Below, in pieces: positions 8,491 through 16,341 of a DNA stretch of 64,000 nucleotides. Every line of letters begins with the position of its first letter. Within the stretch, counting starts at the first letter, position 1. Source of the stretch: Paenibacillus sp. FSL H8-0079. GTDB taxonomy: Bacteria > Bacillota > Bacilli > Paenibacillales > Paenibacillaceae. Location: NCBI RefSeq assembly GCF_037991315.1, contig NZ_CP150300.1, forward strand, positions 2,418,001-2,482,000. The letters run 5' to 3'. The notes below the pieces were generated by a model. That model was not told the DNA's origin, searched no databases, and saw only the letters and a list, made by a program, of their open reading frames with translations. A program made the position numbers and the translations under genes.

Positions 8491-9726
8491 TTAGACACTC
8501 TCCGGTGCGGGAGAAAGACTAGCTTTGGGTCCGAAAAATTCATAATGAATGTTGTCTGCTGCAACACCAAGCGCCAGAAGCTCCGTATAGATTGCCCGCA
8601 TAAACGAAACTGGCCCACACAGATAATAAGTGGAATCCAGTTCATCAATCACTTGACGAAGCCAGGTGGCATCCATGTAACCTTCCTTATGAAAACACTC
8701 ATTTTCGCGATCAGAATCCTCAGGTTGTGTATAACAATAATAAGCTTGAACACCCTGATTACATTCGACAAGACTGTTCACATGATCACGGAAAGCGTGA
8801 GATTGACCATTTGGACTTGCATGTAAAAAAGTAATTTCACGGTTATCGTTTACTTGAACCAGCGTGTTTAACATACTGATCATTGGCGTTAAGCCAACGC
8901 CGCCACTAAGCAGCACAACAGGACGTTTATCCTCTGTATTCAACGTGAAGTCGCCAGCAGGAGCCGATAGTTCCACTTGACTGCCTTCTTCAATGTGATC
9001 GTGGAGATGCGTAGAGATAACTCCGTCAGGTCGCTCTAATACACCTCGCTCACGTTTAACGGAAATACGATAGTAGGGTTTACCCGGGGTGTCTGAAAGG
9101 CTATACTGACGAATCTGGGTAAATGACTGTGCCTCTGGCTGGATTTTGATACTAATATATTGTCCGGGTTCATAGCTGGCAATAGGCTGACCATCGTCTG
9201 GAACAAGATAAAAGGACGTGATGACTTCGCTTTCCTGCACTTTCTTGGCAACCTTGAAAGTACGAAATCCTTCCCAGCCACCCGTCTGGTTTTCCGCTTC
9301 CGTATACATATCCTGTTCGATCCCGATGAAGGCGTCTGCAATGACGTTGTAGGCTTCGCCCCACGCTGTGATAATTTCATCCGTTGCCGCGTCTCCAAGC
9401 ACATCTTTGATGGCTTGCAGCAGATAGGTGCCGACAATCGCATATTGCTCGGGAACGATACCCAGGCTGCGATGTTTATGTGCAACTTGCCGGACGGCAG
9501 GCAGGATGGAGGACAGATTATCGATATGCAGGGCAGCGGTGTATACCATATTGGCGAGAGCGGCTTGCTGTCGTCCCTGTTTCTGATTTGCGTGATTGAA
9601 AATATTCAGCAGTTCCGGATGAGCTGTAAACATCGTTTCATAGAAATGGCGTGTGATCGCTTCGCCGTGGACTTCAAGTACGGGGACTGTAGATTTAATG
9701 ACTCTAATTGTGTGCTCGTTTAACAT
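8491..9726 (-). CDS. hmp: flavohaemoprotein (nitric oxide dioxygenase) Hmp
   Basis: 411 residues. The start MLNEHTIRVIK at 9726 is chosen because GGGAGGGAAA precedes it; the open frame extends 38 codons further but without support. Hmp converts NO plus O2 to nitrate with NAD(P)H. Order of parts: a globin domain (1–140) with B10 Tyr29, E7 Gln53 and proximal haem ligand His85 in HKHRSLGI; a FAD domain (about 150–255) with the R-x-Y-S motif (IRQYSLSD); and an NAD domain with GGVGLTPM and the C-terminal YEFFGP. It is inserted between tmcAL and yceD, which are neighbours in Bacillus. Regulation is probably through the Fnr-like site at 9833–9848. Confidence 0.96.
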   Translation of the reverse strand: MLNEHTIRVIKSTVPVLEVHGEAITRHFYETMFTAHPELLNIFNHANQKQGRQQAALANMVYTAALHIDNLSSILPAVRQVAHKHRSLGIVPEQYAIVGTYLLQAIKDVLGDAATDEIITAWGEAYNVIADAFIGIEQDMYTEAENQTGGWEGFRTFKVAKKVQESEVITSFYLVPDDGQPIASYEPGQYISIKIQPEAQSFTQIRQYSLSDTPGKPYYRISVKRERGVLERPDGVISTHLHDHIEEGSQVELSAPAGDFTLNTEDKRPVVLLSGGVGLTPMISMLNTLVQVNDNREITFLHASPNGQSHAFRDHVNSLVECNQGVQAYYCYTQPEDSDRENECFHKEGYMDATWLRQVIDELDSTYYLCGPVSFMRAIYTELLALGVAADNIHYEFFGPKASLSPAPESV

Positions 9727-9805
9727 ACATTTTCCCTCCCGATATAATATGAAATAGTTGGATAATAAATCGGTCATGGAGCTGATCGTGCTTCGGTTTA
9801 TAGCA

Positions 9806-9848
9806 AGTATAGATAGGGGGCAAGCGGGTCTGTGTGACATAGATCACA
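9806..9848 (-). promoter_or_regulatory. hmp promoter with Fnr/Crp-family site at -41.5
   Basis: TGTGA-N6-TCACA at 9833–9848 is a perfect Fnr/Crp-type palindrome. On the minus strand a -10 hexamer TATACT spans 9811–9806, giving a start near 9799. The palindrome centre (9840.5) then falls at exactly -41.5, the class II activator position. No good -35 is present, as expected for an activator-dependent promoter. Confidence 0.65.
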
Positions 9849-9905
9849 CTAAACGTTAACGAAATGTGACCGCTATTTGCAAGGAACTACAACTAAAATG
9901 ACGAC

Positions 9906-9935
9906 TTGTAGTTTATCTTGAAGTGAGTCTATAAT
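9906..9935 (+). promoter_or_regulatory. possible upstream promoter of yceD–rpmF
   Basis: TTGTAG (9906–9911), 18 nt, TATAAT (9930–9935). The -10 lies inside a perfect palindrome GTCTAT-A-ATAGAC (9927–9939). The -35 lies in one arm of an 8-bp inverted repeat AACTACAA (9885–9892) / TTGTAGTT (9906–9913). Confidence 0.4.
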
Positions 9936-9998
9936 AGACCAGATGGAGTAAACGGTTCTGAGCCATTGATTTTAAAATAGGGTGTAAAGTTAAAAGTG

Positions 9999-10028
9999 TT
10001 GACAAACGTCTTGAAAAATCGGTATAAT
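9999..10028 (+). promoter_or_regulatory. strong sigma-A promoter of yceD–rpmF
   Basis: TTGACA (9999–10004), 18 nt, TATAAT (10023–10028). The transcript would begin near 10035 and carry a leader of about 155 nt before yceD. Confidence 0.8.
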
Positions 10029-10189
10029 GATTTTTGTTTGTTAAGTCAATTTCATAATACTTTTAACGATGAATCGTCAGAATACATACAGTCAGGATTT
10101 ATTGCTTTACAAAAGCAGGCTTGACCTGTATAACTGTCGTGATACGTTTGATACGAATTATGAAATTGGTTTCGTTTGGAGTGATGGAA

Positions 10190-10696
10190 ATGTTAATGCC
10201 ATTTCGCAAAGTGGCTACCAGTGATGGTCCCCTGAAGTTTAACGAACAGTGGGAGATCAAGGAACTGGTTTCTAACCGACAAGATATCACAGCCGTTACC
10301 CCGCTGACTGCGGACTTATCTGCAGAATTCAGAGAAGGTGACGTTGTGGATGTTCATGGCAAGCTGACTGTAGGAGTGGACATGTTGTGCTCCCGTTGTC
10401 TTAAGCCAATCAATGAACATTTTCATATTGATTTTCATGAGCAATTCAAGCAGGGAAAACAGCCAAAGGAATTACACGAAGACGATGATACACTCTATGT
10501 GGATGGAGATAGCATTGATCTGAAGGGTTGTGCCGAGGAAGCTTTTCTGCTGGATCTTCCGTTTATACCGCTATGTAGCGATACATGCAAAGGGTTATGC
10601 CCTAAGTGTGGCCATGAGCTGAACGAAGGTGACTGTGGTTGTGATAACGAGGTTATCGATCCGCGGCTTGCAGGGCTCAAGGATTTTTTTAAATGA
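10190..10696 (+). CDS. ylbN: YceD family (DUF177) protein, YlbN
   Basis: 168 residues from ATG 10190, eight bases after GGAG (10178–10181); upstream in-frame ATG/GTG codons lack a properly spaced ribosome site. The DUF177 family is almost always cotranscribed with rpmF and is implicated in 23S rRNA and 50S maturation. Seen: paired cysteines CSRC (67–70) and a C-terminal cluster CSDTCKGLCPKCG with further Cys, suggesting a zinc site, plus the conserved DPRLAGLKDFF terminus. It is cotranscribed with rpmF, 67 nt downstream. Confidence 0.9.
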   Translation: MLMPFRKVATSDGPLKFNEQWEIKELVSNRQDITAVTPLTADLSAEFREGDVVDVHGKLTVGVDMLCSRCLKPINEHFHIDFHEQFKQGKQPKELHEDDDTLYVDGDSIDLKGCAEEAFLLDLPFIPLCSDTCKGLCPKCGHELNEGDCGCDNEVIDPRLAGLKDFFK

Positions 10697-10763
10697 GCAT
10701 GATTGAAAATCGAACATTTTAAGACTACCTGCAAAGGTTGATTTTGATAAGGAGGTGGGAATA

Positions 10764-10937
10764 ATGGCAGTACCTCAACGGAGAACGTCCAAGACGCGTC
10801 GCGACAAACGTCGCACTCACTTTAAATTGGCTGTACCGGGCATGGTGAAATGTGAACAATGTGGCGAACTTAAACTTAGTCACCACGTGTGCAAAGTGTG
10901 CGGAACGTACAAAGCAAGAGAGATCATCTCTCAATAA
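10764..10937 (+). CDS. rpmF: 50S ribosomal protein L32
   Basis: 57 residues from ATG 10764, seven bases after AAGGAGGTG. Begins [17 protein letters not shown], typical of L32, and carries two Cys pairs (CEQC and CKVC), so it is the zinc-binding (C+) form. A terminator follows. Confidence 0.97.
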   Translation: MAVPQRRTSKTRRDKRRTHFKLAVPGMVKCEQCGELKLSHHVCKVCGTYKAREIISQ

Positions 10938-10950
10938 TAGTTGGACATTA

Positions 10951-10987
10951 AGTAGCACTTCATTTCGATGAGGTGCTACTTTTTTTG
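10951..10987 (+). terminator. rho-independent terminator of rpmF
   Basis: Stem AGTAGCAC / GTGCTACT (10951–10958 and 10973–10980), with an inner TCAT/ATGA helix, then seven T. Confidence 0.9.
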
Positions 10988-11075
10988 GATTAAAGGGTGT
11001 CGGCAGAATGAGTTAGTAGGCATGAAATCCGTGTGCCACAAGGGTGAATTGTTTTTGTTAGGCCAGCCTTTCTTT

Positions 11076-11119
11076 TTGACACCGGATGAGATATACTATA
11101 GTTTAGTACCAGGTTCTAA
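11076..11119 (+). promoter_or_regulatory. fapR operon promoter and FapR operator
   Basis: TTGACA at 11076–11081 and TATAGT at 11097–11102 (spacer 15; TATACT at 11092 is a poorer alternative). Immediately downstream, 11103–11119 reads TTAGTACCAGGTTCTAA, which matches the 17-bp FapR operator known from Bacillus (TTAGTACC-N-type half-sites). Binding would cover the transcription start. This predicts autorepression of the operon, relieved by malonyl-CoA. A small CCCTGG-TGA-CCAGGG hairpin (11165–11179) lies in the leader. Confidence 0.85.
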
Positions 11120-11255
11120 GATTTGACGTTACATATAGATGAACCATGATCCGTTTGAGAACGACCCTGGTGACCAGGGATGCAACTATAGAAGCAACAG
11201 GAAAGAATGGTTGAACTGGCCGGATGGGACGGTTCCGTAAACGATACAGCGGGGG

Positions 11256-11858
11256 GTGTCAGGCATCGAACGTGTACCGAAGAGACAGAGGCAACAGCAG
11301 TTAACCAAAATGATAGAAGAAAACCCGTTTGTGACGGATCAGGAACTTACGCGCCAATTGAAGGTGAGTATTCAGACGATTCGTCTTGACAGGCTGGAAC
11401 TTGGAATACCCGAACTTCGGGAGCGGATGAAACTTATGGCAGAGCGCTCGTATGATCAGGTACGTTCGTTGCCCCTGCATGAGATTATCGGTGATATAGT
11501 GGATTTGCAGCTGGACAAAAGCGGGATTTCCTTGTTTGAGATTAAGGAAGAACACGTGTTTTCCAGAACAGGCATTGCACGTGGACACTATGTCTTTGCA
11601 CAGGCTAACTCTTTGGCTGTAGCGATTATTAATGACGAGATCGCGTTGACTGCATCAGCAGACATTCGTTTTGTCCGCTCGGTTCATTTGGGAGAGAAGT
11701 GTATTGCGAAGGCTTATGTGAGATCGATTCCCGGTCAAAAGGGCAAAGCCAAAGTGGAAGTATTCACCTATGTAGGTGAAGAGATGGTGTTTCAAGGCAA
11801 CTTTGTAATCTACCATTCAGGTGGAGAAGACAGCGGAGAAGGAGGTCATTTGGAATGA
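11256..11858 (+). CDS. fapR: transcription factor FapR (fatty acid and phospholipid biosynthesis regulator)
   Basis: 200 residues. GTG 11256 is the first usable start after an in-frame TAA at 11238; the G-run just before it is a tight ribosome site, so a slightly different start is possible. FapR represses lipid synthesis genes and releases DNA when it binds malonyl-CoA. Seen: DeoR-like helix-turn-helix (about 27–48, VTDQELTRQL and SIQTIRLDRLELGIPELRER) and a hot-dog effector domain with RGHYVFAQANSLAVA and TASADIRFVR. It heads the operon and its stop overlaps plsX by 4 nt. Confidence 0.95.
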   Translation: MSGIERVPKRQRQQQLTKMIEENPFVTDQELTRQLKVSIQTIRLDRLELGIPELRERMKLMAERSYDQVRSLPLHEIIGDIVDLQLDKSGISLFEIKEEHVFSRTGIARGHYVFAQANSLAVAIINDEIALTASADIRFVRSVHLGEKCIAKAYVRSIPGQKGKAKVEVFTYVGEEMVFQGNFVIYHSGGEDSGEGGHLE

Positions 11859-12850
11859 AAATCGTCATTGATGCCATGGGAGGCGACAATGCACCTGCAT
11901 CAACGGTAGAAGGTGCGATTGCCGCAGCCACGGAATGGGCGGATACACAGATCGTCCTGATCGGCGATGAAGCCAAGCTGGAGCCTCTTTTGAGTCAGTC
12001 AGGTGTGAGACCTGCCAATCTGACGGTCCGGCATGCTTCCGAAGTTATTGGATCGGATGATGAACCCGTTAAAGCTGTACGTCGCAAGAAGGATGCCTCC
12101 ATGGTGGTAGCGGGCCGCATGCTGAAAGAGGGCGAGGCGGACGCGATGATCTCGGCGGGCAATACCGGAGCGCTGATGACAGCGGGTTTGCTTGTTGTAG
12201 GTCGTATGGAAGGCATTGAACGCCCGGCGCTTGCACCCATGATTCCAACGATTGATGATGTGGGAGTACTTGCGCTTGATCTTGGAGCGAATATGGATGC
12301 CAAGCCGGAGCATCTTGCACAATATGGCCTGATGGGCAGTTTGTATCGGCAAAAAGTACAGGGCATAGAATCTCCAAGAGTGGGCTTGCTCAATGTAGGA
12401 ACAGAACCAGGCAAGGGAAATGAGTTGACCAAACATGCATATCCTTTACTGGAGCAACTCCCAATTCGGTTTGTCGGTAATGTAGAGGCACGTGATGTGC
12501 TGACCGGTGCTTGTGATGTGCTTGTATGTGACGGTTTTGCAGGAAATATACTGCTGAAATCGCTGGAAGGCACAGCAGGTGCCATTTTCGCCTTGCTTAA
12601 GGAACAATTCTCATCTTCTCTCAAAAGTAAACTGGCTGCGGCTGTACTGATGCCTGAGCTACGTGGGTTGAAACGGAAGCTGGATTATACGGAGCATGGC
12701 GGAGCGCCGCTCCTCGGTTTGAGCAGACTGGTTGTGAAAAGTCATGGATCTGCTGATGGCAATGCCATCAAAAATGCTGTGCGCCAAGCTCGGATTGCAG
12801 TGCAGAATCAGCTGGTAGAGAGCATATCTAAGGAAATTAGCGGGAAGTGA
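11855..12850 (+). CDS. plsX: phosphate acyltransferase PlsX
   Basis: 331 residues; ATG overlaps the fapR stop, with GGAGAAGGAGG upstream. PlsX makes acyl-phosphate from acyl-ACP and phosphate, feeding PlsY in membrane phospholipid synthesis. Seen: IDAMGGDNAP (4–13), SAGNTGALM, NVGTEPGKGNE and CDGFAGNILLK, all family hallmarks. Normal length. Peripheral membrane enzyme. Confidence 0.97.
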   Translation: MKIVIDAMGGDNAPASTVEGAIAAATEWADTQIVLIGDEAKLEPLLSQSGVRPANLTVRHASEVIGSDDEPVKAVRRKKDASMVVAGRMLKEGEADAMISAGNTGALMTAGLLVVGRMEGIERPALAPMIPTIDDVGVLALDLGANMDAKPEHLAQYGLMGSLYRQKVQGIESPRVGLLNVGTEPGKGNELTKHAYPLLEQLPIRFVGNVEARDVLTGACDVLVCDGFAGNILLKSLEGTAGAIFALLKEQFSSSLKSKLAAAVLMPELRGLKRKLDYTEHGGAPLLGLSRLVVKSHGSADGNAIKNAVRQARIAVQNQLVESISKEISGK

Positions 12851-13848
12851 GTGACGACATGAATAATTTGCGCCCAGTAGGGATTATTGGTACAGGGAAG
12901 TATGTGCCTGAGAAAATTTTGACGAATAGCGACCTGGAGAAAATGGTCGATACCAATGACGAGTGGATCGTCAGTCGTACAGGAATCAAAGAGCGTCATA
13001 TTGCTGCACCCGATCAGGCAACTTCCGATTTGGCATATGAAGCGGCTATTAAAGCCCTTGAATCTGCAGGCATGACAGGCAGTGATCTTGATCTGATTAT
13101 TGTTGCAACCATTACTCCGGATTCTTCGTTCCCATCGACAGCCTGCATTCTGCAGGACAAACTGGGTGCAAAAGGTGCGGCGGCATTCGATTTGTCAGCT
13201 GCATGTTCCGGATTTGTATATGGTTTGGCGAGTGCTACGAGCTTCATCCAGAGTGGCATGTACAACAACGCACTTGTTATTGGTGCGGATTGCTTGTCTC
13301 GTATTACGGATTATACAGACCGTAACACATGTGTCCTCTTTGGTGATGGCGCAGGAGCAGTGGTCGTTGGTGAAGTTCCGGAAGGCCGTGGCTTCAAAGC
13401 ATTCGATCTTGGCGCAGAAGGTGCTGGCGGTAGTCTTCTTCAGATGGAAGGCGGCGGTTCCCGTTTGCCTGCTACCGCAGAGACCGTTGAAAATAAAAAG
13501 CATTACATCTATATGAACGGTCGTGAAGTATTCAAGTTTGCGGTACGTGTCATGGGTACGGCTACGATCGAGGTATTGCGCAAGGCTGGTATGGAGCGTA
13601 CGGATGTGGATCTGTTTGTTCCTCACCAAGCGAATATTCGGATTATCCAATCTGCCATGCAGCGACTTGAACTTCCTGAAGAGAAAGTTGTAGTCAACGT
13701 GGATAAGTATGCAAACACATCTGCTGCTTCCATTCCACTTGCTTTGGTAGAAGCAGCCGAGGAAGGTCGTATGAAAGCCGGAGATACCGTTCTGATGGTT
13801 GGATTCGGTGGCGGTCTGACATGGGGCGCATCCGTACTCGTTTGGTAA
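12847..13848 (+). CDS. fabH: beta-ketoacyl-ACP synthase III
   Basis: 333 residues from GTG 12847, which overlaps the plsX stop (GTGA); ATG 12859 is the alternative start. FabH condenses acyl-CoA with malonyl-ACP to begin each fatty acid chain. Seen: catalytic Cys120 (SAACSGFVYGL), His260 (FVPHQANIRI) and Asn290 (KYANTSAASIP), and C-terminal GFGGGLTWG. In B. subtilis fabH genes lie outside the fapR–plsX operon; here fabH is inside it. Confidence 0.96.
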   Translation: MSDDMNNLRPVGIIGTGKYVPEKILTNSDLEKMVDTNDEWIVSRTGIKERHIAAPDQATSDLAYEAAIKALESAGMTGSDLDLIIVATITPDSSFPSTACILQDKLGAKGAAAFDLSAACSGFVYGLASATSFIQSGMYNNALVIGADCLSRITDYTDRNTCVLFGDGAGAVVVGEVPEGRGFKAFDLGAEGAGGSLLQMEGGGSRLPATAETVENKKHYIYMNGREVFKFAVRVMGTATIEVLRKAGMERTDVDLFVPHQANIRIIQSAMQRLELPEEKVVVNVDKYANTSAASIPLALVEAAEEGRMKAGDTVLMVGFGGGLTWGASVLVW

Positions 13849-13873
13849 AATAGACAGCTGGGAGATGAATGGG

Positions 13874-14815
13874 ATGGGTAAAATAGCATTTGTATTTCCC
13901 GGTCAGGGATCACAGGCTGTAGGTATGGCGAAAGACGCATATGAGTCCGTGCCTGCGGCAACCGAGATTTTTCGTACAGCGGATGAAACATTGGGTTTCT
14001 CGCTGAGCAATCTTGTATTTGAAGGACCAGAGACCGAGTTGAAACAGACATCAAATACACAACCGGCTCTGTTGACAGCAAGTATTGCCTTGCTTGAAGC
14101 TTTCAAAGAAAAAGGAATTCAGCCTGACTATACGGCTGGACACAGTCTGGGAGAATACAGTGCACTAGTGGCAGCAGGCGTTCTTTCGTTTGCTGATGCA
14201 GTGAGCATTGTACGGGCGCGTGGTCAGTATATGGAACAGGCAGTACCGGGTGGACAAGGAGCGATGGCTGCTGTGTTGGGTGCGGATCGGGAAGCGCTGG
14301 GGGTGCTTTGCCGTGACGTATCTGAAAGTGGTCATGCGGTTGAACTTGCCAATATCAATTGTCCTGGACAAATCGTCGTTTCCGGTGTGAAGGAAGGCGT
14401 AGCTGCGGTCGCGGAACGAGTGAAAGAAGCTGGCGGCAAACGCGCCATTCTACTTGAAGTAAGCGGCCCGTTCCACTCTTCATTGATGAAGGGTGCAGCT
14501 GAGAAGCTGGAAGAAAAACTGAAAACCGTCACGTTCTCACCGGCAGCGGTCCCTGTAGTCGCTAATGTGACTGCAAGACCTGCAGAGAATGGACAAGTTC
14601 AGGATTTGTTAACAGCTCAGGTCTATTCTCCTGTATTATGGGAAGACAGTGTGACATGGCTTATTGAGCAAGGCGTGGATACGTTCATCGAGATTGGATC
14701 TGGCAGTGTATTGACCGGTTTGATTAAAAAAACAGATAAAACCGTAAAACTGTATAATGTGAACAGTCTTGAAACGCTCGAAGCAACGGCAAGTGAATTA
14801 GAAGGAGTTATATGA
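13874..14815 (+). CDS. fabD: malonyl-CoA:ACP transacylase
   Basis: 313 residues. GGGAG (13860–13864) is nine bases before ATG 13874 but touches ATG 13865, so MGKIAFVFPGQGSQ is the preferred N-terminus. FabD moves malonyl from CoA to ACP. Seen: FPGQGSQ (8–14), nucleophile Ser91 in GHSLGEYSAL and His201 in SGPFHSSLM. It follows fabH after 25 nt. Confidence 0.96.
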   Translation: MGKIAFVFPGQGSQAVGMAKDAYESVPAATEIFRTADETLGFSLSNLVFEGPETELKQTSNTQPALLTASIALLEAFKEKGIQPDYTAGHSLGEYSALVAAGVLSFADAVSIVRARGQYMEQAVPGGQGAMAAVLGADREALGVLCRDVSESGHAVELANINCPGQIVVSGVKEGVAAVAERVKEAGGKRAILLEVSGPFHSSLMKGAAEKLEEKLKTVTFSPAAVPVVANVTARPAENGQVQDLLTAQVYSPVLWEDSVTWLIEQGVDTFIEIGSGSVLTGLIKKTDKTVKLYNVNSLETLEATASELEGVI

Positions 14816-15025
14816 GTTAAACTAAACTTTTTACACGAGAACGGAGAGGACAGAAAAAACTGAAGAAGCGGAGCGTGCGCCTTTATCACCGGATTTTCCC
14901 TTTAGAAAAGGGAATCAAAAAAATCTGGGGATAACAGCGATCGGAAGTTTATTCTGTCATCGGATTGGCAAGTGTAAACATTCTTTGGTTGAACTGATAT
15001 AGATTTGGGGAAAGGAGGAATGATT
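14816..15025 (+). repeat. fabD–fabG spacer with a hairpin and a possible dispersed repeat
   Basis: 210 nt without a gene inside an operon with otherwise short spacers. It contains a hairpin GATTTTCCCTTT / AAAAGGGAATC (14892–14916), and GGATAACAGCGATCG (14929–14943). The latter 15-mer recurs exactly at 26793–26807 in the spacer before rimM. This suggests a dispersed intergenic element. Confidence 0.4.
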
Positions 15026-15775
15026 ATGTCTAAACCATTAGAAGGTAAAAATGCACTCGTTACCGGGGCATCCCGTGGCATTGGGCGCAGTATTGCACTG
15101 GCACTAGCTGAGGCTGGAGCGAACGTAGCCGTGAATTATGCGGGCAGTCAAGCGGCAGCTGAGGAAGTGGCGGAAGCGATTCGTGCCAAAGGAGTCAAGG
15201 CAATTACACTTCAAGCCAATGTTGGCCTGATGGATGAAGCTGAACAAATGGTCAAAGCTACACTCGAAGCATGGGGCAACGTTGATATTCTGGTGAACAA
15301 TGCCGGGATTACCCGTGATAATCTGATCATGCGTATGAAAGAGGAAGAATTCGATCAGGTTATTGAAACCAATCTCAAAGGTGTGTTTAACTGCCTTAAG
15401 GCGGTTACACGTCCAATGATGAAACAACGGTCGGGAAGAATTATCAATATCTCCTCGGTTGTAGGTGTGCTCGGTAATGCTGGACAAGCGAACTATGTTG
15501 CTGCCAAGGCAGGAGTCATTGGCCTGACGAAGGCATCTGCTCGTGAACTGGCTTCTCGTGGAATCACAGTTAACTGTGTTGCACCAGGTTTCATTGAGAC
15601 AGATATGACAAAAGAGTTGTCCCAGGAGCTGGTGGACGGTATGCTAAGTGGTATTCCGTTGTCCCGTTTGGGTCAGCCGGATGAAATCGCCGGTGTAGTT
15701 ACTTTCCTGGCCTCACAGGCTTCATCTTATATGACAGGGCAGACGCTGCATGTTGATGGTGGCATGTACATGTAA
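15026..15775 (+). CDS. fabG: 3-oxoacyl-ACP reductase
   Basis: 249 residues. AAAGGAGG (15011–15018) is seven bases before ATG 15026; upstream in-frame starts are too close. FabG reduces 3-oxoacyl-ACP with NADPH. Seen: short-chain dehydrogenase cofactor motif TGASRGIG (13–20), NNAG (91–94), and catalytic Ser144, Tyr157 and Lys161 (YVAAKAG). C-terminal [13 protein letters not shown] is typical of FabG. Confidence 0.96.
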   Translation: MSKPLEGKNALVTGASRGIGRSIALALAEAGANVAVNYAGSQAAAEEVAEAIRAKGVKAITLQANVGLMDEAEQMVKATLEAWGNVDILVNNAGITRDNLIMRMKEEEFDQVIETNLKGVFNCLKAVTRPMMKQRSGRIINISSVVGVLGNAGQANYVAAKAGVIGLTKASARELASRGITVNCVAPGFIETDMTKELSQELVDGMLSGIPLSRLGQPDEIAGVVTFLASQASSYMTGQTLHVDGGMYM

Positions 15776-15838
15776 TTCTTCCCGGACTTGAACAATAGTC
15801 GGGGAACAGGCGCTGGACGATCCGAAATGCCGGAAAAA

Positions 15839-15855
15839 GGCCGGGTTCCCCGGCC
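15839..15855. repeat. GC-rich hairpin between fabG and acpP
   Basis: GGCCGGG (15839–15845) and CCCGGCC (15849–15855) form a perfect 7-bp stem with a TTC loop. No T-run follows. It may slow transcription or RNA decay between fabG and acpP, which is made in far larger amounts. Confidence 0.45.
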
Positions 15856-15927
15856 GGGAGCCGCATATGTCTTCTATGGCATTTTGCCTGCGATTCTCGT
15901 ATAATACCAAAGAAGGAGGTGAACCGG

Positions 15928-16161
15928 ATGTCCGATGTATTGGAGCGTGTAAAACGCATCGTCGTCGACCGCTTGGGCGCAGACGAAGCTGAAGTTACAC
16001 TTGAAGCATCTTTCAAAGAAGATTTGGGTGCTGATTCTTTGGATGTAGTGGAATTGGTCATGGAATTGGAAGATGAATTTGATTTGGAAATCTCTGATGA
16101 AGATGCAGAAAAAATCACGACCGTAGGTGAAGTTGTTAAGTACATACAATCTCATACCTAA
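15928..16161 (+). CDS. acpP: acyl carrier protein
   Basis: 77 residues from ATG 15928, nine bases after AAGGAGG. Carries the growing acyl chain on a 4'-phosphopantetheine attached to Ser37 in [10 protein letters not shown]. Very acidic (pI well below 5 by composition), normal length. Confidence 0.97.
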   Translation: MSDVLERVKRIVVDRLGADEAEVTLEASFKEDLGADSLDVVELVMELEDEFDLEISDEDAEKITTVGEVVKYIQSHT

Positions 16162-16170
16162 AGTCATTTT

Positions 16171-16206
16171 AGTCCCGCACATGTTTTCGAACAGGCGGGA
16201 CTTCTC
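16171..16206 (+). terminator. terminator-like hairpin after acpP
   Basis: AGTCCCGC / GCGGGACT (16171–16178 and 16195–16202) with inner TGTT-TTCG-AACA. Followed only by TCTCATC, so it may be a partial terminator that lowers fabF expression relative to acpP. Confidence 0.55.
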
Positions 16207-16228
16207 ATCATTCATTGGTTTTTCTCAT

Positions 16229-16291
16229 TCCGCAAGCAGCTCTACTCAAGCAGGTCTACCGATCTTGGTTGAATAGATGCCTGTTTGCGGA
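16229..16291 (+). promoter_or_regulatory. long inverted repeat in the acpP–fabF spacer
   Basis: TCCGCAAGCAG (16229–16239) pairs with CTGTTTGCGGA (16281–16291) with one mismatch; the 41-nt loop contains a smaller CAAG/CTTG helix. It could form a leader RNA structure ahead of fabF. Function unknown. Confidence 0.35.
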
Positions 16292-16341
16292 TATTCCCAC
16301 AAAATACTTGCGTAATGCAGTCGATATAGAGGTGAGTCGGT

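Noticed and set aside
14892..14916. Hairpin in the fabD–fabG spacer as a terminator
   Set aside because: The run after it is A-rich, not T-rich, on the coding strand, and no T-run on the other strand follows the stem.
15900..15905. TATAAT just before acpP as a promoter
   Set aside because: No -35 at proper spacing, and the transcript would start inside the acpP ribosome site; probably incidental.
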